Below are positions 10,549-19,561 of a DNA stretch of 64,000 nucleotides, in pieces. The first letter of the stretch is position 1. Every line of letters starts with the position of its first letter. Source of the stretch: Phormidesmis priestleyi Ana (GTDB taxonomy: Bacteria; Cyanobacteriota; Cyanobacteriia; Phormidesmidales; Phormidesmidaceae); assembly GCA_001314865.1 (NCBI GenBank), contig LJZR01000011.1:62001-126000 (forward strand). The letters run 5' to 3'. The position numbers and the translations under genes are program-made. The notes under the pieces are model-generated. The model was given only the letters and a program-made list of their open reading frames with translations. It was not told where the DNA came from and did not search any database.

Positions 10549-11049
10549 ATGGAAACAGAAATTCGAGAGTTTCGGGCAACAGATATCGAACCACTCACTC
10601 ACTTGTACAACCGATACATTGTAGAGACTACGATTACCTTTGATTTGCAGCCCTATACAGTAGAGCAACGACAGCTTCTATGGATGAGCCACTACGCTCA
10701 CTCAGGCCGCTATCGGCTGCTGATTGCTGAGCAAGACAAGCGGATTATAGGATATGCCAGCAGTAGTAAACTGCGCGTGAAGGCAGCTTACGATACCTCT
10801 GTAGAAACGAGTATCTATCTACTGCCTGACGTGCAGGGTGCTGGTATTGGGAGTCGGCTCTATGGTGAGTTATTTGGTCTGCTGGCTAAGGAAGATGTGC
10901 ATCGTGCCTATGCGGGGATTACGCTGCCAAATGAGATATCTCTGGCCATTCATAAAAAATTTGGCTTTGAGCAGGTTGGGCTTTTTCGAGAAGTAGGCCG
11001 TAAGTTTGACCGGTACTGGGATGTTGCTTGGTTGGAGAAAGCTTTGTAG
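10549..11049 (+). CDS. GNAT N-acetyltransferase (phosphinothricin-acetyltransferase-like)
   Basis: A 166-residue single-domain GNAT enzyme that transfers acetyl from acetyl-CoA to an amine. The acetyl-CoA loop is visible as the VQGAGIGSRL stretch (Q/R-x-x-G-x-G/A pattern), followed by the AGITLPNEISLAIHKKFGF segment typical of Pat/Bar-like members and a DRYWDVAWLEK tail. The ATG at 10549 is preferred; a GTG at 10537 would add four residues. It is preceded by an 80-bp gap after the cyclase gene. The acceptor cannot be deduced; relatives acetylate phosphinothricin, methionine sulfone or other small amines. Confidence 0.85.
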   Translation: METEIREFRATDIEPLTHLYNRYIVETTITFDLQPYTVEQRQLLWMSHYAHSGRYRLLIAEQDKRIIGYASSSKLRVKAAYDTSVETSIYLLPDVQGAGIGSRLYGELFGLLAKEDVHRAYAGITLPNEISLAIHKKFGFEQVGLFREVGRKFDRYWDVAWLEKAL

Positions 11050-11232
11050 AACCGAAAAAACAAAAGTAAGGATAGGTTTGAGCGATGAATACCGTTTAAA
11101 TTGAAAGAATGTTTCATCACCAAGCTGCACCAAACGTAGCGCGAAACATTAAGGAAAACTCCCCTTATATTTGGGTGGTGCTATTGTCTGGCAAGGGATA
11201 GGGGATGATTAGTTAAGGGGTGATACCAGACT
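11050..11232. other. Convergent intergenic region
   Basis: It lies between the acetyltransferase gene and the convergent small secreted-protein gene. No hairpin with a U-run and no gene were recognised. Confidence 0.3.
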
Positions 11233-11646
11233 CTACAGTGTGCGAAGGGCTTGTTCTACCTGAGGCTGATATTGAGGGCAGTAATGAGCCGCACCTAGGT
11301 TCATCACAGCTTCGCCATATAAGCCAATAGCGTAGGCAACTTCTTCGGTGAAGTATTCGCCGTAGGTGGCGGCTTCATTTACAGCAGCGTTGGTATATAC
11401 AGAATAGGCATCGGCGGGAGATACGCCAGACGAAAAGGTTTGGCAAAACATGCGCGCAGCCCAAACGCTATCTTCGGGGTTCATTGCCTGAGTCGCCATT
11501 CGGTATGTAGTGTTATCTTTACGCTGTAAAAAGCTGTACAAGTCCGTCAGATATGCGTTGTCAGCAGATGTTGTTTGCGCCATGGCAGCGGTGGGCAACA
11601 CACATGCAAACGCACCTAGTAAAGCAGAAAGCTTGAGCCTTTTCAT
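11233..11646 (-). CDS. Small secreted hypothetical protein
   Basis: A 137-residue protein with a strong signal peptide: MKRLKLS, a hydrophobic core (LLGAFACVL) and an AMAQ cleavage site near residue 24. The mature part is helical with two cysteines (in RMFCQTF and AHYCPQY) that could pair. The SSGVSPADAYSVYTNAA stretch loosely recalls small exported DUF732-like proteins, but this is only a resemblance. The start is chosen at 11646 because upstream in-frame codons would bury the signal peptide. Function is unknown. Confidence 0.7.
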   Translation of the reverse strand: MKRLKLSALLGAFACVLPTAAMAQTTSADNAYLTDLYSFLQRKDNTTYRMATQAMNPEDSVWAARMFCQTFSSGVSPADAYSVYTNAAVNEAATYGEYFTEEVAYAIGLYGEAVMNLGAAHYCPQYQPQVEQALRTL

Positions 11647-12019
11647 AAATCGATTCCAAGTATTCGGCACAGGCGACTGTCGCCTTTTATACAAGCTTTC
11701 CCGACCGAATAAGGAGATCAAAGCGCAGTTTGTCAGCAAAATCACGGTTCTACTGGACAATTAATAGAGACAAAAATCACGACATTTACAGAGTTGCGGG
11801 CTAAGTAGACGAATGATCAAAGTGCTGCGTTGATTCGTCGAGCCTGTTGGATAGCTGTCGCTTGCCGCGCAGCAATATCTGACCTAATAGGTCTGGCTGA
11901 ATGTGCCTGATGCTAGATAGGAATAGCTTTGTATTTGGGGGTTGGGTGCGCTAGTGGCTAGTGCGTACATGGGATTGCCGCTTTGTCATGAATTTTGTTA
12001 TGAGGCTGTGGGGCGATCG
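11647..12019. other. Intergenic region, nothing recognised
   Basis: About 370 bp upstream of the secreted-protein gene and downstream of the large unknown gene. It holds one HIP1 octamer near 12014. No RNA, hairpin or open frame of note. Confidence 0.35.
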
Positions 12020-13594
12020 CTAAAGCAACAGGCGAATATTAGCCTCTTCAACCGATAGCTCTCTGAGAAAGTAGAATATCTCGTTTTCTCTTTCACTCTG
12101 CACTCTGCCGAGATAGCCTGCTACAGGAGAGGACAGCTCAATCAAGATATCATGCACCTCTCCGATAGAAAGTTTTGGCATTGATAAATCTGTCAGCGCT
12201 GTATAAGCGGCGCAAATATCCTCAGTTTCAATGCCTGTCTGTCCTGTTCTATCCATGCAGGTTTTAACCGCTTCAATGATGGCCAATCGAATCTTGAGCT
12301 GCTGTACAGTCGCTTCGATAAACTGATTAATTTTTTTATCAGCATCCTCTCCATGCGGAGCCATTTGCAAATAATATTCCAGTTTAAACAAATCAATTGC
12401 GCCAGGATATTGGGCCTTCAGTTCGCTTAGACGTTGCAATGTTTCAGGACGCATAACATTAATATTGGCTTGTTTGGCAGATTGTTGGGCTTGATCGGTT
12501 AAAGGCTCTTTGGTTAAGAGTATTTTGATACTTTTTCTAAGTTGTTGATGGTTTACATCGTGCAAATCTGTTTTGGTGAACTGTTCTTCAACCTGCTGCG
12601 GAAGTTGTTCTGCAAACTGTTGTATGGCTTCGTTTGTGACACAGCTATGGTTGTTAGCCCGACATTTTATAGTGATTGTAGTGATTGAGAAAGGATTGTT
12701 GAAAGATAAGTCGGCATCAGATAAATGATTGTCGAATAAGCGACTAGGAAGGCGGTTTTGAGTTTTGCCTACTGCTTCTGTTGTAGAGATAATTTCTTTG
12801 CATCCAAGCTTGATCCAGCTTTGTCGTACGAGCTGCTTAAGGTCATCTTCTTTATTCGAACAGCCAGTTGGTGTGATTTGTTGAATCCAGGACAGATCTG
12901 AATCGTACAGCTGCGTTTCGGTGGCTCTTGACCATCCTAAAAAGTATCTGAGATCTCTGTCTAAAGACATTGCACCTAAGTTGTTTTCGCGGATTGTTAC
13001 GAGCTCAGTTTGAAGGTTTTCCAATGCTGGATGTGCAGGTCGAGAAAGTTTTACTAACTGCTTTTGCCGAATAGCGAACACACTGTCTTCAATAATGGGT
13101 ACCGTATTTTGATCCGACCAAGTGCCAGGGATCGATAGGTAGCGACCAATTGTATTTTCATCAGGGCGGTTCATGCGTAGCTCAAGCGGCTGCGGAAAAC
13201 GATGAACCTGTAAAAACAGCAGAAAAATTTTGTGGTGGATCTGCGCCGACTTTTGCAAATAGTCTGCTGACCAAGCGGTTAGCTTGGACAAGGTAGCTAG
13301 GTCATCTTGATTGCTGTAGCTACGGCAGGATTTGCTTTTGGCCCAAGCGATAATGGTGACATTATCTGGATTAGTCAGCTTAGGCGATGTCCGTAAGCTG
13401 CGCAAAAAATCGGGACGATAGCGACTTTTGATCTGGGTGTCGTTTAATGACACGTCAACCGGGCACAGCAAAAAGTGGGATGGGTTGCGGAATGAACTAG
13501 ATAGAGCGGCAATCGTTCGCCCTTGAACCAGTGCTTCAATGTCTAGCATGGGCAGACATAGGGCTTTAGAGAGCGTAATTTTTTCTCGACTCAT
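12020..13594 (-). CDS. Large hypothetical protein, family not recognised
   Basis: A 524-residue soluble protein with no signal peptide or membrane segment. The N-terminal part (about 1-150) alternates hydrophobic strands with polar turns (LSKALCLPMLDIEALVQGR, then NVTIIAWAKSK). The middle (about 290-400) is rich in glutamine and charged helix. The C-terminal 90 residues have a helix-turn-helix-like rhythm (LSIGEVHDILIELSS, then a beta hairpin and YFLREL) that loosely resembles a winged helix. The ATG at 13594 is the only good start. It stands alone: the HAD gene upstream ends on the same strand about 90 bp before it. A nucleic-acid-related role would be a guess. Confidence 0.7.
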   Translation of the reverse strand: MSREKITLSKALCLPMLDIEALVQGRTIAALSSSFRNPSHFLLCPVDVSLNDTQIKSRYRPDFLRSLRTSPKLTNPDNVTIIAWAKSKSCRSYSNQDDLATLSKLTAWSADYLQKSAQIHHKIFLLFLQVHRFPQPLELRMNRPDENTIGRYLSIPGTWSDQNTVPIIEDSVFAIRQKQLVKLSRPAHPALENLQTELVTIRENNLGAMSLDRDLRYFLGWSRATETQLYDSDLSWIQQITPTGCSNKEDDLKQLVRQSWIKLGCKEIISTTEAVGKTQNRLPSRLFDNHLSDADLSFNNPFSITTITIKCRANNHSCVTNEAIQQFAEQLPQQVEEQFTKTDLHDVNHQQLRKSIKILLTKEPLTDQAQQSAKQANINVMRPETLQRLSELKAQYPGAIDLFKLEYYLQMAPHGEDADKKINQFIEATVQQLKIRLAIIEAVKTCMDRTGQTGIETEDICAAYTALTDLSMPKLSIGEVHDILIELSSPVAGYLGRVQSERENEIFYFLRELSVEEANIRLLL

Positions 13595-13683
13595 GAAAGG
13601 GCTGACCCAATGCCTGATTGAGCCCCGAAACTGCTCACAGAGTGCCCATTGTGCTCGACGTCATTCTTATCCCTGCTCACGCG

Positions 13684-14496
13684 TTAAGGCAGCATTTGTC
13701 GGATTAGCGCAGCTGTCATTTGCCGAACATGCGTGACTACGATGTCGGCGCCCGCAGCTTTTAGTTGGCTGCCGTAGTCCGTCTGATAGCGGGTGCTGTG
13801 TTGAGCATGGGGCGGTAGTATGCCTACTGCTAGCCACTGCCGATCTGGACACTGTGACCGGGCGGCGACGATCGTTTTCATATCCGCAGCGGTATCCCCT
13901 GCATATATAACGGGAAGTTTTTTGGCTGCGCAATCTGCCGGTTTGTCGGCTGATAGCTGAGTTTCTACGAGCTGCACGGCCATCATGAGGCCGGTTGGGT
14001 CTGGTTTGCTAGGCGCGTCTTCCATGGCAATTAAGGCTGGATTGCTCAGGCCAATTCGCCGCTGAAGCACAAAGCGGGCCGAGCCTTGGGTCGCGCCACT
14101 GAAAAAAGCGTAGGGAACGCCTGCGGCCTGGAGCGCCTGTAGGTCGTTGGCCTCTACGAGCAAAGGTTCGTTCGCAATGTAGCCCGTCCATTGATCGGGG
14201 TCTTGCGTATCGGGGCCGCGATAGCGCTTTTGAAAAAAGTCGGTAATGTCTTCGTAGCTGACTTTGGGTTTGGGCTCATTGCGTTGCTCAAAGTAGCGGT
14301 GAATCATGACCTCAGAGGCTCGCCAGTCATTGTTCCAAATGCCTTCGCTCTTGAGCTGGTCTATGTCTTTAAGGGTTGGTCGATAGCGACGATGGGTGTA
14401 GTGCTCAACGGTATCGGCGATCGCCCTGCGGTAAGAGCCTCCCACGTCTCTGATCACGCCATCAATATCAAAGACCGCTATGGCAAAAGGTGTCAT
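13684..14496 (-). CDS. HAD-superfamily phosphatase (TIGR01548-like)
   Basis: A 270-residue HAD hydrolase. Motif I, FDIDGVIRD, is near residue 8-16 with both catalytic aspartates. Motif II is the serine in FFSGAT, and the lysine in EDAPSKPDP is followed by motif III/IV YAGDTAADM. The GGSYRRAIADT cap-domain start and overall length fit the cyanobacterial subfamily IA set called TIGR01548, whose substrate is unknown. Phosphatase chemistry is expected from intact residues. The gene is divergent from the DMT transporter gene 56 bp away, so their promoters overlap. Confidence 0.85.
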   Translation of the reverse strand: MTPFAIAVFDIDGVIRDVGGSYRRAIADTVEHYTHRRYRPTLKDIDQLKSEGIWNNDWRASEVMIHRYFEQRNEPKPKVSYEDITDFFQKRYRGPDTQDPDQWTGYIANEPLLVEANDLQALQAAGVPYAFFSGATQGSARFVLQRRIGLSNPALIAMEDAPSKPDPTGLMMAVQLVETQLSADKPADCAAKKLPVIYAGDTAADMKTIVAARSQCPDRQWLAVGILPPHAQHSTRYQTDYGSQLKAAGADIVVTHVRQMTAALIRQMLP

Positions 14497-14552
14497 GCAC
14501 TTAAGATTACGAGATAAACAAAACGAGATAAAACAAACGAAGGTACTCCAGC

Positions 14553-15515
14553 ATGGCCAATCAAAGCAACCTATGGCAGCAAAGCTTGCTGGCAGTGCTC
14601 ACTAGCTTACTATTTGCTGGGAGCTTCGTCGCAGGCAAATACACTATCGACGAGATAGGGCCGTTGTTGATTACGCTACTGCGCTACCTGATCGCGGGCG
14701 TTTTTTTGCAGCTGTTAGTGTGGCGGCAGAGCGATTTTTCGTATCGCTTTATCACTGCTTCTTGGGCCGACAAGCTTTGCTTATTTCTGCTTGGTACTTT
14801 CGGCGTGGTGGGCTATCATTTCTTTTTCTTTTTTAGCCTGCGCTATACCGCCGTTGCGAATTCTGCGATTATTAATGCCTTTAATCCGGTTGTCACCGGA
14901 CTGCTCGCAGCGCTCATTCTTAAAGAAAAGCTAGCATTACGTAACTATTTGGGCGGTGTGATTGCCCTATTAGGGGTTTTGGTATTGTTGACCAATGGCC
15001 ACCTGAGTACGTTATTTCAGCTTCAGTTCAATATGGGAGATGTTTTGATGCTGTGTGCGGTGGGCTGCTGGGCCTGCTATTCCATTTTGCTGCGGCACTT
15101 GGGATCGCGGTACAGCGGGTTGGCAATGAGCTACTACGGCGCCTGGTTGGGCGTAGCGCAGCTGTTGTTGCTCACCCTGCCGGGGATAATACAGCGAACG
15201 GGACTGCCGACGCTTTCTTGGCCGTCTGTTTTGGGGATATTGTATATGGGAATTGGTGCTTCAGGCATTGGCTATTTGCTGTTTACCATTAGTATTCAGC
15301 GAATTGGCCCGACGAAATCTACGAGTATTGTGTATAGCGGTGTGCCGGTATGGGTGGCGCTGTTAGCATGGATCTTTTTTCAGCAGCCTGTGACGCCTTG
15401 GATGGTGGTGAGTATGGTTTTGATTTTGCTGGGGCTACGAACCGTACTCAAAAAAGAACGGGATAAGTCTGTTTTAGCTGGCAACCGCAAGCCAGCAGGC
15501 GAGTGGAAAGATTAA
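14553..15515 (+). CDS. DMT-superfamily (EamA) transporter
   Basis: A 320-residue membrane protein with about ten hydrophobic helices arranged as two EamA repeats (about 10-145 and 160-300). Family-typical segments are FAGSFVAGKYT in the first helix, the NSAIINAFNPVVTGLLAALILKE stretch and its counterpart around KSTSIVYSGVPVWVAL. Such proteins export metabolites or amino acids; the substrate here is unknown. The last 42 bp overlap, tail to tail, the 3' end of the phytyltransferase gene on the other strand. Confidence 0.88.
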   Translation: MANQSNLWQQSLLAVLTSLLFAGSFVAGKYTIDEIGPLLITLLRYLIAGVFLQLLVWRQSDFSYRFITASWADKLCLFLLGTFGVVGYHFFFFFSLRYTAVANSAIINAFNPVVTGLLAALILKEKLALRNYLGGVIALLGVLVLLTNGHLSTLFQLQFNMGDVLMLCAVGCWACYSILLRHLGSRYSGLAMSYYGAWLGVAQLLLLTLPGIIQRTGLPTLSWPSVLGILYMGIGASGIGYLLFTISIQRIGPTKSTSIVYSGVPVWVALLAWIFFQQPVTPWMVVSMVLILLGLRTVLKKERDKSVLAGNRKPAGEWKD

Positions 15516-16577
15516 ATATTCTACGAAAAATAGCTTCCAGATGAATTGATAAAAGTCTGGGTAGGAGATATTTTTTGGGGCAGGGGAGGGATCTAAATCG
15601 ACCCGGCGGCTGAGCCACCAAAAGGAGATGAGGCCGATGCCCTGGGCTACGATTAAAAAGAGCGACTGCACGCCAGGCAGAAAGGGCGCAGCGACCATGA
15701 GGCCGATGTAGCAGCCAGTGAGTACCCAGCGGGCAAGACTGAAGACTTTTTTACGGCCTAGGCGCAGGGTATAGGTGGAAATGTTGAACTGGCGATCGCC
15801 TTCTAGATCAGGGATGTCTTTGAAGATGGCGATGACGAAGCTAAATACCAGCACAAATAGCGTCAGCGCCCAAACCTTAAGCGGGATATTAGTGCGCGCC
15901 CAAAACTGGGTGTTGAAGTAGAGGTATAGGCCCAAGTTTACAATTGCGCCGCGCACGACCAAAATGCATACCGAGGCCCAAAAGGGAAAGCGCTTTAGCC
16001 GCACTGGTGGGAGAGAATAGGCCGTGCCAATGATCAAGCTTAAAACAATGGTGAGGATGAGGTAGATATTTTGAGAGATGAGCGAGAGAGCGATCGCGCC
16101 TATGCCCATCAGCCAAACAATCGTTTGGCCGTGGCGCTTGGTAAATTCTCCCGAGGCAATCGGCAGATCGGGTTTGTTGATGCGATCAATTGCAATATCT
16201 TCTACTTGGTTGAGCCCAACGATATAAACATTGCCGCACAGGCAAGCAATCCAGGCTAAAAACCATTGGCCCAACACAGTCAACACTGATGTTGCTGAGC
16301 TGACGGGGGGAAATTCTTGAGGAACGCTAGCTAGGGCGATCGCGCAGAGTGCCGTAACGCTCAAGCTAGTGCCGATGACGGTGTGAGGCCGCGAAAACTT
16401 CCAAAAGGCCCGCAGCCACGGGATAGGATCTGTGAACGGCTGAAGCGACTGAAGCGGCGGACGAAGACCCGAAGCAGGCTCAGAAATAGGGCTAGCCAGG
16501 GAGCTAGAAAGTTGCTCGGAGGATTGCTCAGAGAGCGATTCAGCAGGGGGTTGGTCGGGCTCGGGGAATGTAGACAT
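15474..16577 (-). CDS. Homogentisate phytyltransferase (UbiA family)
   Basis: It condenses homogentisate with phytyl diphosphate, the committed step of tocopherol (vitamin E) synthesis in thylakoid or envelope membranes. The 367 residues include a proline/serine-rich N-terminal extension (about 1-50), then about nine membrane helices. The first Asp-rich motif is NQVEDIAIDRINKPDLPI and the second is DIPDLEGDRQ; both bind Mg-diphosphate. Cyanobacterial members look like this (Synechocystis slr1736 type). The gene lies 95 bp downstream of the ABC permease gene on the same strand, but a functional link is not evident. It overlaps the DMT gene by 42 bp at its 3' end. Confidence 0.88.
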   Translation of the reverse strand: MSTFPEPDQPPAESLSEQSSEQLSSSLASPISEPASGLRPPLQSLQPFTDPIPWLRAFWKFSRPHTVIGTSLSVTALCAIALASVPQEFPPVSSATSVLTVLGQWFLAWIACLCGNVYIVGLNQVEDIAIDRINKPDLPIASGEFTKRHGQTIVWLMGIGAIALSLISQNIYLILTIVLSLIIGTAYSLPPVRLKRFPFWASVCILVVRGAIVNLGLYLYFNTQFWARTNIPLKVWALTLFVLVFSFVIAIFKDIPDLEGDRQFNISTYTLRLGRKKVFSLARWVLTGCYIGLMVAAPFLPGVQSLFLIVAQGIGLISFWWLSRRVDLDPSPAPKNISYPDFYQFIWKLFFVEYLIFPLACWLAVAS

Positions 16578-16672
16578 ATGTAAAAATTTACACCGTCGCT
16601 GGAAAAAGTAGGCAAATAAGTTTTGAGTTGAGTTTTTTTAGTTTCTTTTTTAATACCTGTGGCGACTCGGGG

Positions 16673-18418
16673 TTACTGTCTGACTCGACGGCTTTGGGTA
16701 ATTTGCCAACTGAGCACAATGACGGGCAATAGGCCCACAATTAAAATACTGAGGGCGGGGGCTGCGGCTGCGGCTAGGCGCTCATCAGAGGCATATTGAT
16801 AGACTCTAACGGCCAGCGTATCAAAGTTAAACGGGCGCATGACTAGGGTCGCAGGTAGCTCTTTCATAACATCTACAAATACCAGCATCACAGCGGTGAG
16901 TAGGCTGCCGAGCATGAGCGGCGCGTGGACTTTAGTGAGGGTTTTAGTGGGTGTATAGCCTAAGCTGCGAGCGGCATCGTCTAGGTTAGGCCGAATTTTA
17001 GTCAGGCCCGATTCTACTGAGCCTAGGGCAACGGCGAGGAATCTGACAAGGTAGGCAAAGATGAGGGCGGTGACGGTGCCGCTAATGAGCAGGCCAGGCG
17101 AAATGCCAAACAAAGCGTTAGCACCGCTCGCGATCGCCCGATCTAACCGGGCGACCGGAATGAGGATGCCGACGGCGATGACGGCACCTGGAATGCCATA
17201 GCCCATAGAGGCGAGCTGCACGCCGAGCCGGATGGGACGGCTGCCATTGAGCCGCTGACCGTAGGCCAGAATGAGCGCGATAAATAGGGCGATGCCTGCT
17301 GTCATGCCGCCTAACATCAGGCTGTTGGTGGCCAGCATAATAAACTGATCGCCGAGCACATCGCTGAAGTTGTTTTTGACTAAAAGCAGGAGTAAATAAC
17401 CGGGCAGTAAAATGCCTAAGCTAATGGGCAATAAGCATGTACAAAAGGCTAGCAACCCTCTGATGGGGCCAAGCTGATAAGGGGTAGGTGCTTGCAAGCT
17501 GTTGTTGGCCTGATAGTATTGGGCCTGTCTGCGTGACCAGCGCTCTAGCAATATCAACACCAGTACAAACAATATGAGCACTGTCGATAGCTGCGCTGCG
17601 GCGATCTGTTCTCCCATGCCAAACCAGGTTCGATAAATGCCCGTGGTAAAAGTTGGCACGCTAAAGTACTGAACCGTTCCAAAATCGTTGAGTGTTTCCA
17701 TTAGTGCCAGTGAAAGCCCGGCCATAATGGCGGGTCGGGCGAGCGGCACGGCAACTTTAGCAAAGCTTCGCCAAGGGCCACACCCTAGTGACCGGCTGGC
17801 TTCTAGAGTGCATACCGACTGCTCCAAAAAAGCGACTCGGGCCAGCATGTAGACGTAGGGATACAGGGTGAGGGTAAACATTGCGATCGCCCCCCCTATT
17901 GAACGCATGTTAGGAAACCAATAGTCGGTTGCGCTCTGCCAACCAAAGAGCGATCGCAGCCCAGTTTGAACGGGGCCAAAGTACTCTAGCCAGTCAGTAT
18001 AGGTATAGGCCAGCAGATAGGCCGGAGCCGCTAACGGCAGCAGCAAAGCCCATTCAAAAATTCGGACACCGGGAAACCGGCACATGGTGACTAACCAAGC
18101 CGTGCTAACACCAATGCAGAGCACGCCTGCTCCTACGCCCACCATTAGTATCAGTGAATTGGTGATATAGGTAGTCAAAACGGTATCGGCTAAATGAGCC
18201 CAGACCTCGCCTGCATTAACAAACACACTCCCTAAAACGACGAGTACTGGCAAACATACCAACAGCGCAACTATCCAGGTGATGCTGCTCCAGCCGTTGA
18301 TTGCTTTGGCCCCTCGCGCGATATCTAGCGGCCAGCGCTTTGGGGTAGCAGTCGCAATAGAGTAGGGATTAGACGTTGAGAGATTAGACGTTGGAGAAGA
18401 AGGACGTAGGCGCGGCAT
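16673..18418 (-). CDS. ABC transporter permease, ferric iron type (FutB/AfuB-like)
   Basis: A 581-residue inner-membrane permease with about twelve helices made of two binding-protein-dependent transport domains. Each half carries an EAA loop that docks the ATPase: EASRSLGCGPWRSFAKVAVP in the first half and DAARSLGYTPTKTLTKVHAP in the second. The double-length form with LNDFGTVQYF and MKELPATLVMRPFNFDTLA is typical of Fe(III) uptake permeases such as FutB. No solute-binding protein or ATPase gene lies nearby, as is usual for dispersed cyanobacterial fut genes. Iron as substrate is inferred from family. Confidence 0.88.
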   Translation of the reverse strand: MPRLRPSSPTSNLSTSNPYSIATATPKRWPLDIARGAKAINGWSSITWIVALLVCLPVLVVLGSVFVNAGEVWAHLADTVLTTYITNSLILMVGVGAGVLCIGVSTAWLVTMCRFPGVRIFEWALLLPLAAPAYLLAYTYTDWLEYFGPVQTGLRSLFGWQSATDYWFPNMRSIGGAIAMFTLTLYPYVYMLARVAFLEQSVCTLEASRSLGCGPWRSFAKVAVPLARPAIMAGLSLALMETLNDFGTVQYFSVPTFTTGIYRTWFGMGEQIAAAQLSTVLILFVLVLILLERWSRRQAQYYQANNSLQAPTPYQLGPIRGLLAFCTCLLPISLGILLPGYLLLLLVKNNFSDVLGDQFIMLATNSLMLGGMTAGIALFIALILAYGQRLNGSRPIRLGVQLASMGYGIPGAVIAVGILIPVARLDRAIASGANALFGISPGLLISGTVTALIFAYLVRFLAVALGSVESGLTKIRPNLDDAARSLGYTPTKTLTKVHAPLMLGSLLTAVMLVFVDVMKELPATLVMRPFNFDTLAVRVYQYASDERLAAAAAPALSILIVGLLPVIVLSWQITQSRRVRQ

Positions 18419-18502
18419 AGGGGCGTAAGTTCATAGGCTGGTACGCACAGGCCGGAAGCAAATTTGAAGCAAAAAGGCTCGTCCTGTCTTTTTTAGTGTA
18501 GG

Positions 18503-19177
18503 TTAAAGCGCCGCTTTGATGAGCGATCGCGCTTTCTTATCAGAGACCTTTCTATAGCTTTTCTTAGTGGGCATGAACACCATATTTGGCCCCGCTTTGC
18601 ATTGCCCCATACAGCCTGTCGCCTTAATTTTGACAGTCTCAGCACAGCCGGCTTCTTGGATCGCAGCTTCTACTGCCTGAGCAACTTTAAGACTGCCTTT
18701 TTTACGACAGCTCCCCTTTTGGCAGATGAGTACTTGGGTAATCTTGGGGATGGCCTTGGGGGAACCCTCGGGGGGAATCTCGGGGGGAATCTCGGGCGTT
18801 AACGAGGGTGGAGCACTCTCGGTTGACTGGGCCACTAGGCCTGTGGCTCGATGATAGGCAAATGCTGCTTGCTGTTTTTCTAGCTGACTAGGCGATAGCT
18901 TAGAGACTTTATCTGCCTTCCATTTGATGCGATCGCACTTAGAAATAGCTTTGCCCTCACCCGTGACCTTCACCCAGTCATCAGGCTGCAAACTGTCTTT
19001 GAGCTTTTTACGTAGCGACTTATCGAGTTTAAAGATGACCTTGTCGATGCGCTCACCTGAGGCATCATCGAACTGAACCGCCTCAAGTGCCATCTTGGCG
19101 TAGGGTGACTTTGTTCCCGGAACAAAGTCGGCAAAGCGGCCCAGACAACAAAAATGAATCAAACTTGAATCGGCCAT
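18503..19177 (-). CDS. (2Fe-2S) ferredoxin-like domain protein
   Basis: A 224-residue protein in two parts. The N-terminal part (about 1-105) is of unknown type, with strand-rich KVIFKLDKSLRKKLKDSL and a basic surface. A proline/glutamate-rich linker of near repeats (IPPEIPPEG) follows. The C-terminal part (about 145-224) is a thioredoxin-fold 2Fe-2S domain with the four expected cysteines: two in ICQKGSC and two in TGCMGQCKAGP. Such domains resemble NuoE/HoxE and shethna-type ferredoxins and carry electrons. The partner is unknown. The ABC permease gene follows 84 bp downstream. Confidence 0.85.
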   Translation of the reverse strand: MADSSLIHFCCLGRFADFVPGTKSPYAKMALEAVQFDDASGERIDKVIFKLDKSLRKKLKDSLQPDDWVKVTGEGKAISKCDRIKWKADKVSKLSPSQLEKQQAAFAYHRATGLVAQSTESAPPSLTPEIPPEIPPEGSPKAIPKITQVLICQKGSCRKKGSLKVAQAVEAAIQEAGCAETVKIKATGCMGQCKAGPNMVFMPTKKSYRKVSDKKARSLIKAAL

Positions 19178-19210
19178 AGATTAGGCGTTTTCTTTTCAGT
19201 ACGTACTTCA

Positions 19211-19423
19211 CTAGGCTGGCATATTGTGAACCTGTTGTACCACGCTTAAACGATTGAAATGTGAAATCTCATGCATTAAGGCGTATTCAACAAGAATCGC
19301 GAACTTAACAGATGCTGACTGAACCTTGGGTGCTGACTGAACCTTGGATGCTGACTGAACCTTGGGTTCTGCCACATTGTCTAAACGAGTGTCGCCTACA
19401 TCGTGAAATACAACAGCCTTCAT
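19211..19423 (-). pseudogene. Remnant of a zinc-dependent alcohol dehydrogenase
   Basis: The first 20 codons (MKAVVFHDVGDTRLDNVAEP) match the well-known N-terminus of zinc-dependent alcohol dehydrogenases. The family sequence then stops and is replaced by three tandem 18-bp units (19313-19366, in-frame KVQSAS/P) and a short unrelated tail ending at 19211. About 320 residues of enzyme, including all zinc ligands and the NAD-binding fold, are missing. Internal deletion joined by repeat growth is a reasonable explanation. It could still be translated as a 70-residue peptide, but no function is expected. Confidence 0.6.
19313..19366. repeat. 3 x 18-bp tandem repeat at the dehydrogenase break
   Basis: Three units TGCTGACTGAACCTTGGG differ at one base in the middle copy. 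The length is a multiple of three, so the remnant frame stays open. The array sits exactly where similarity to alcohol dehydrogenase ends. Confidence 0.85.
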
Positions 19424-19561
19424 GGGCACTGCCTCGTCAAGTTACGGGTTCATGCTAGGCGGTATAACTCGATTTTTCCTCTTACTAAGGGGTTACAGAG
19501 GTTAAGCGCCCTCAGAACTCAGTTACACTAGCAAGCTAGTTGATTCGGACGGAAAAGAGAC

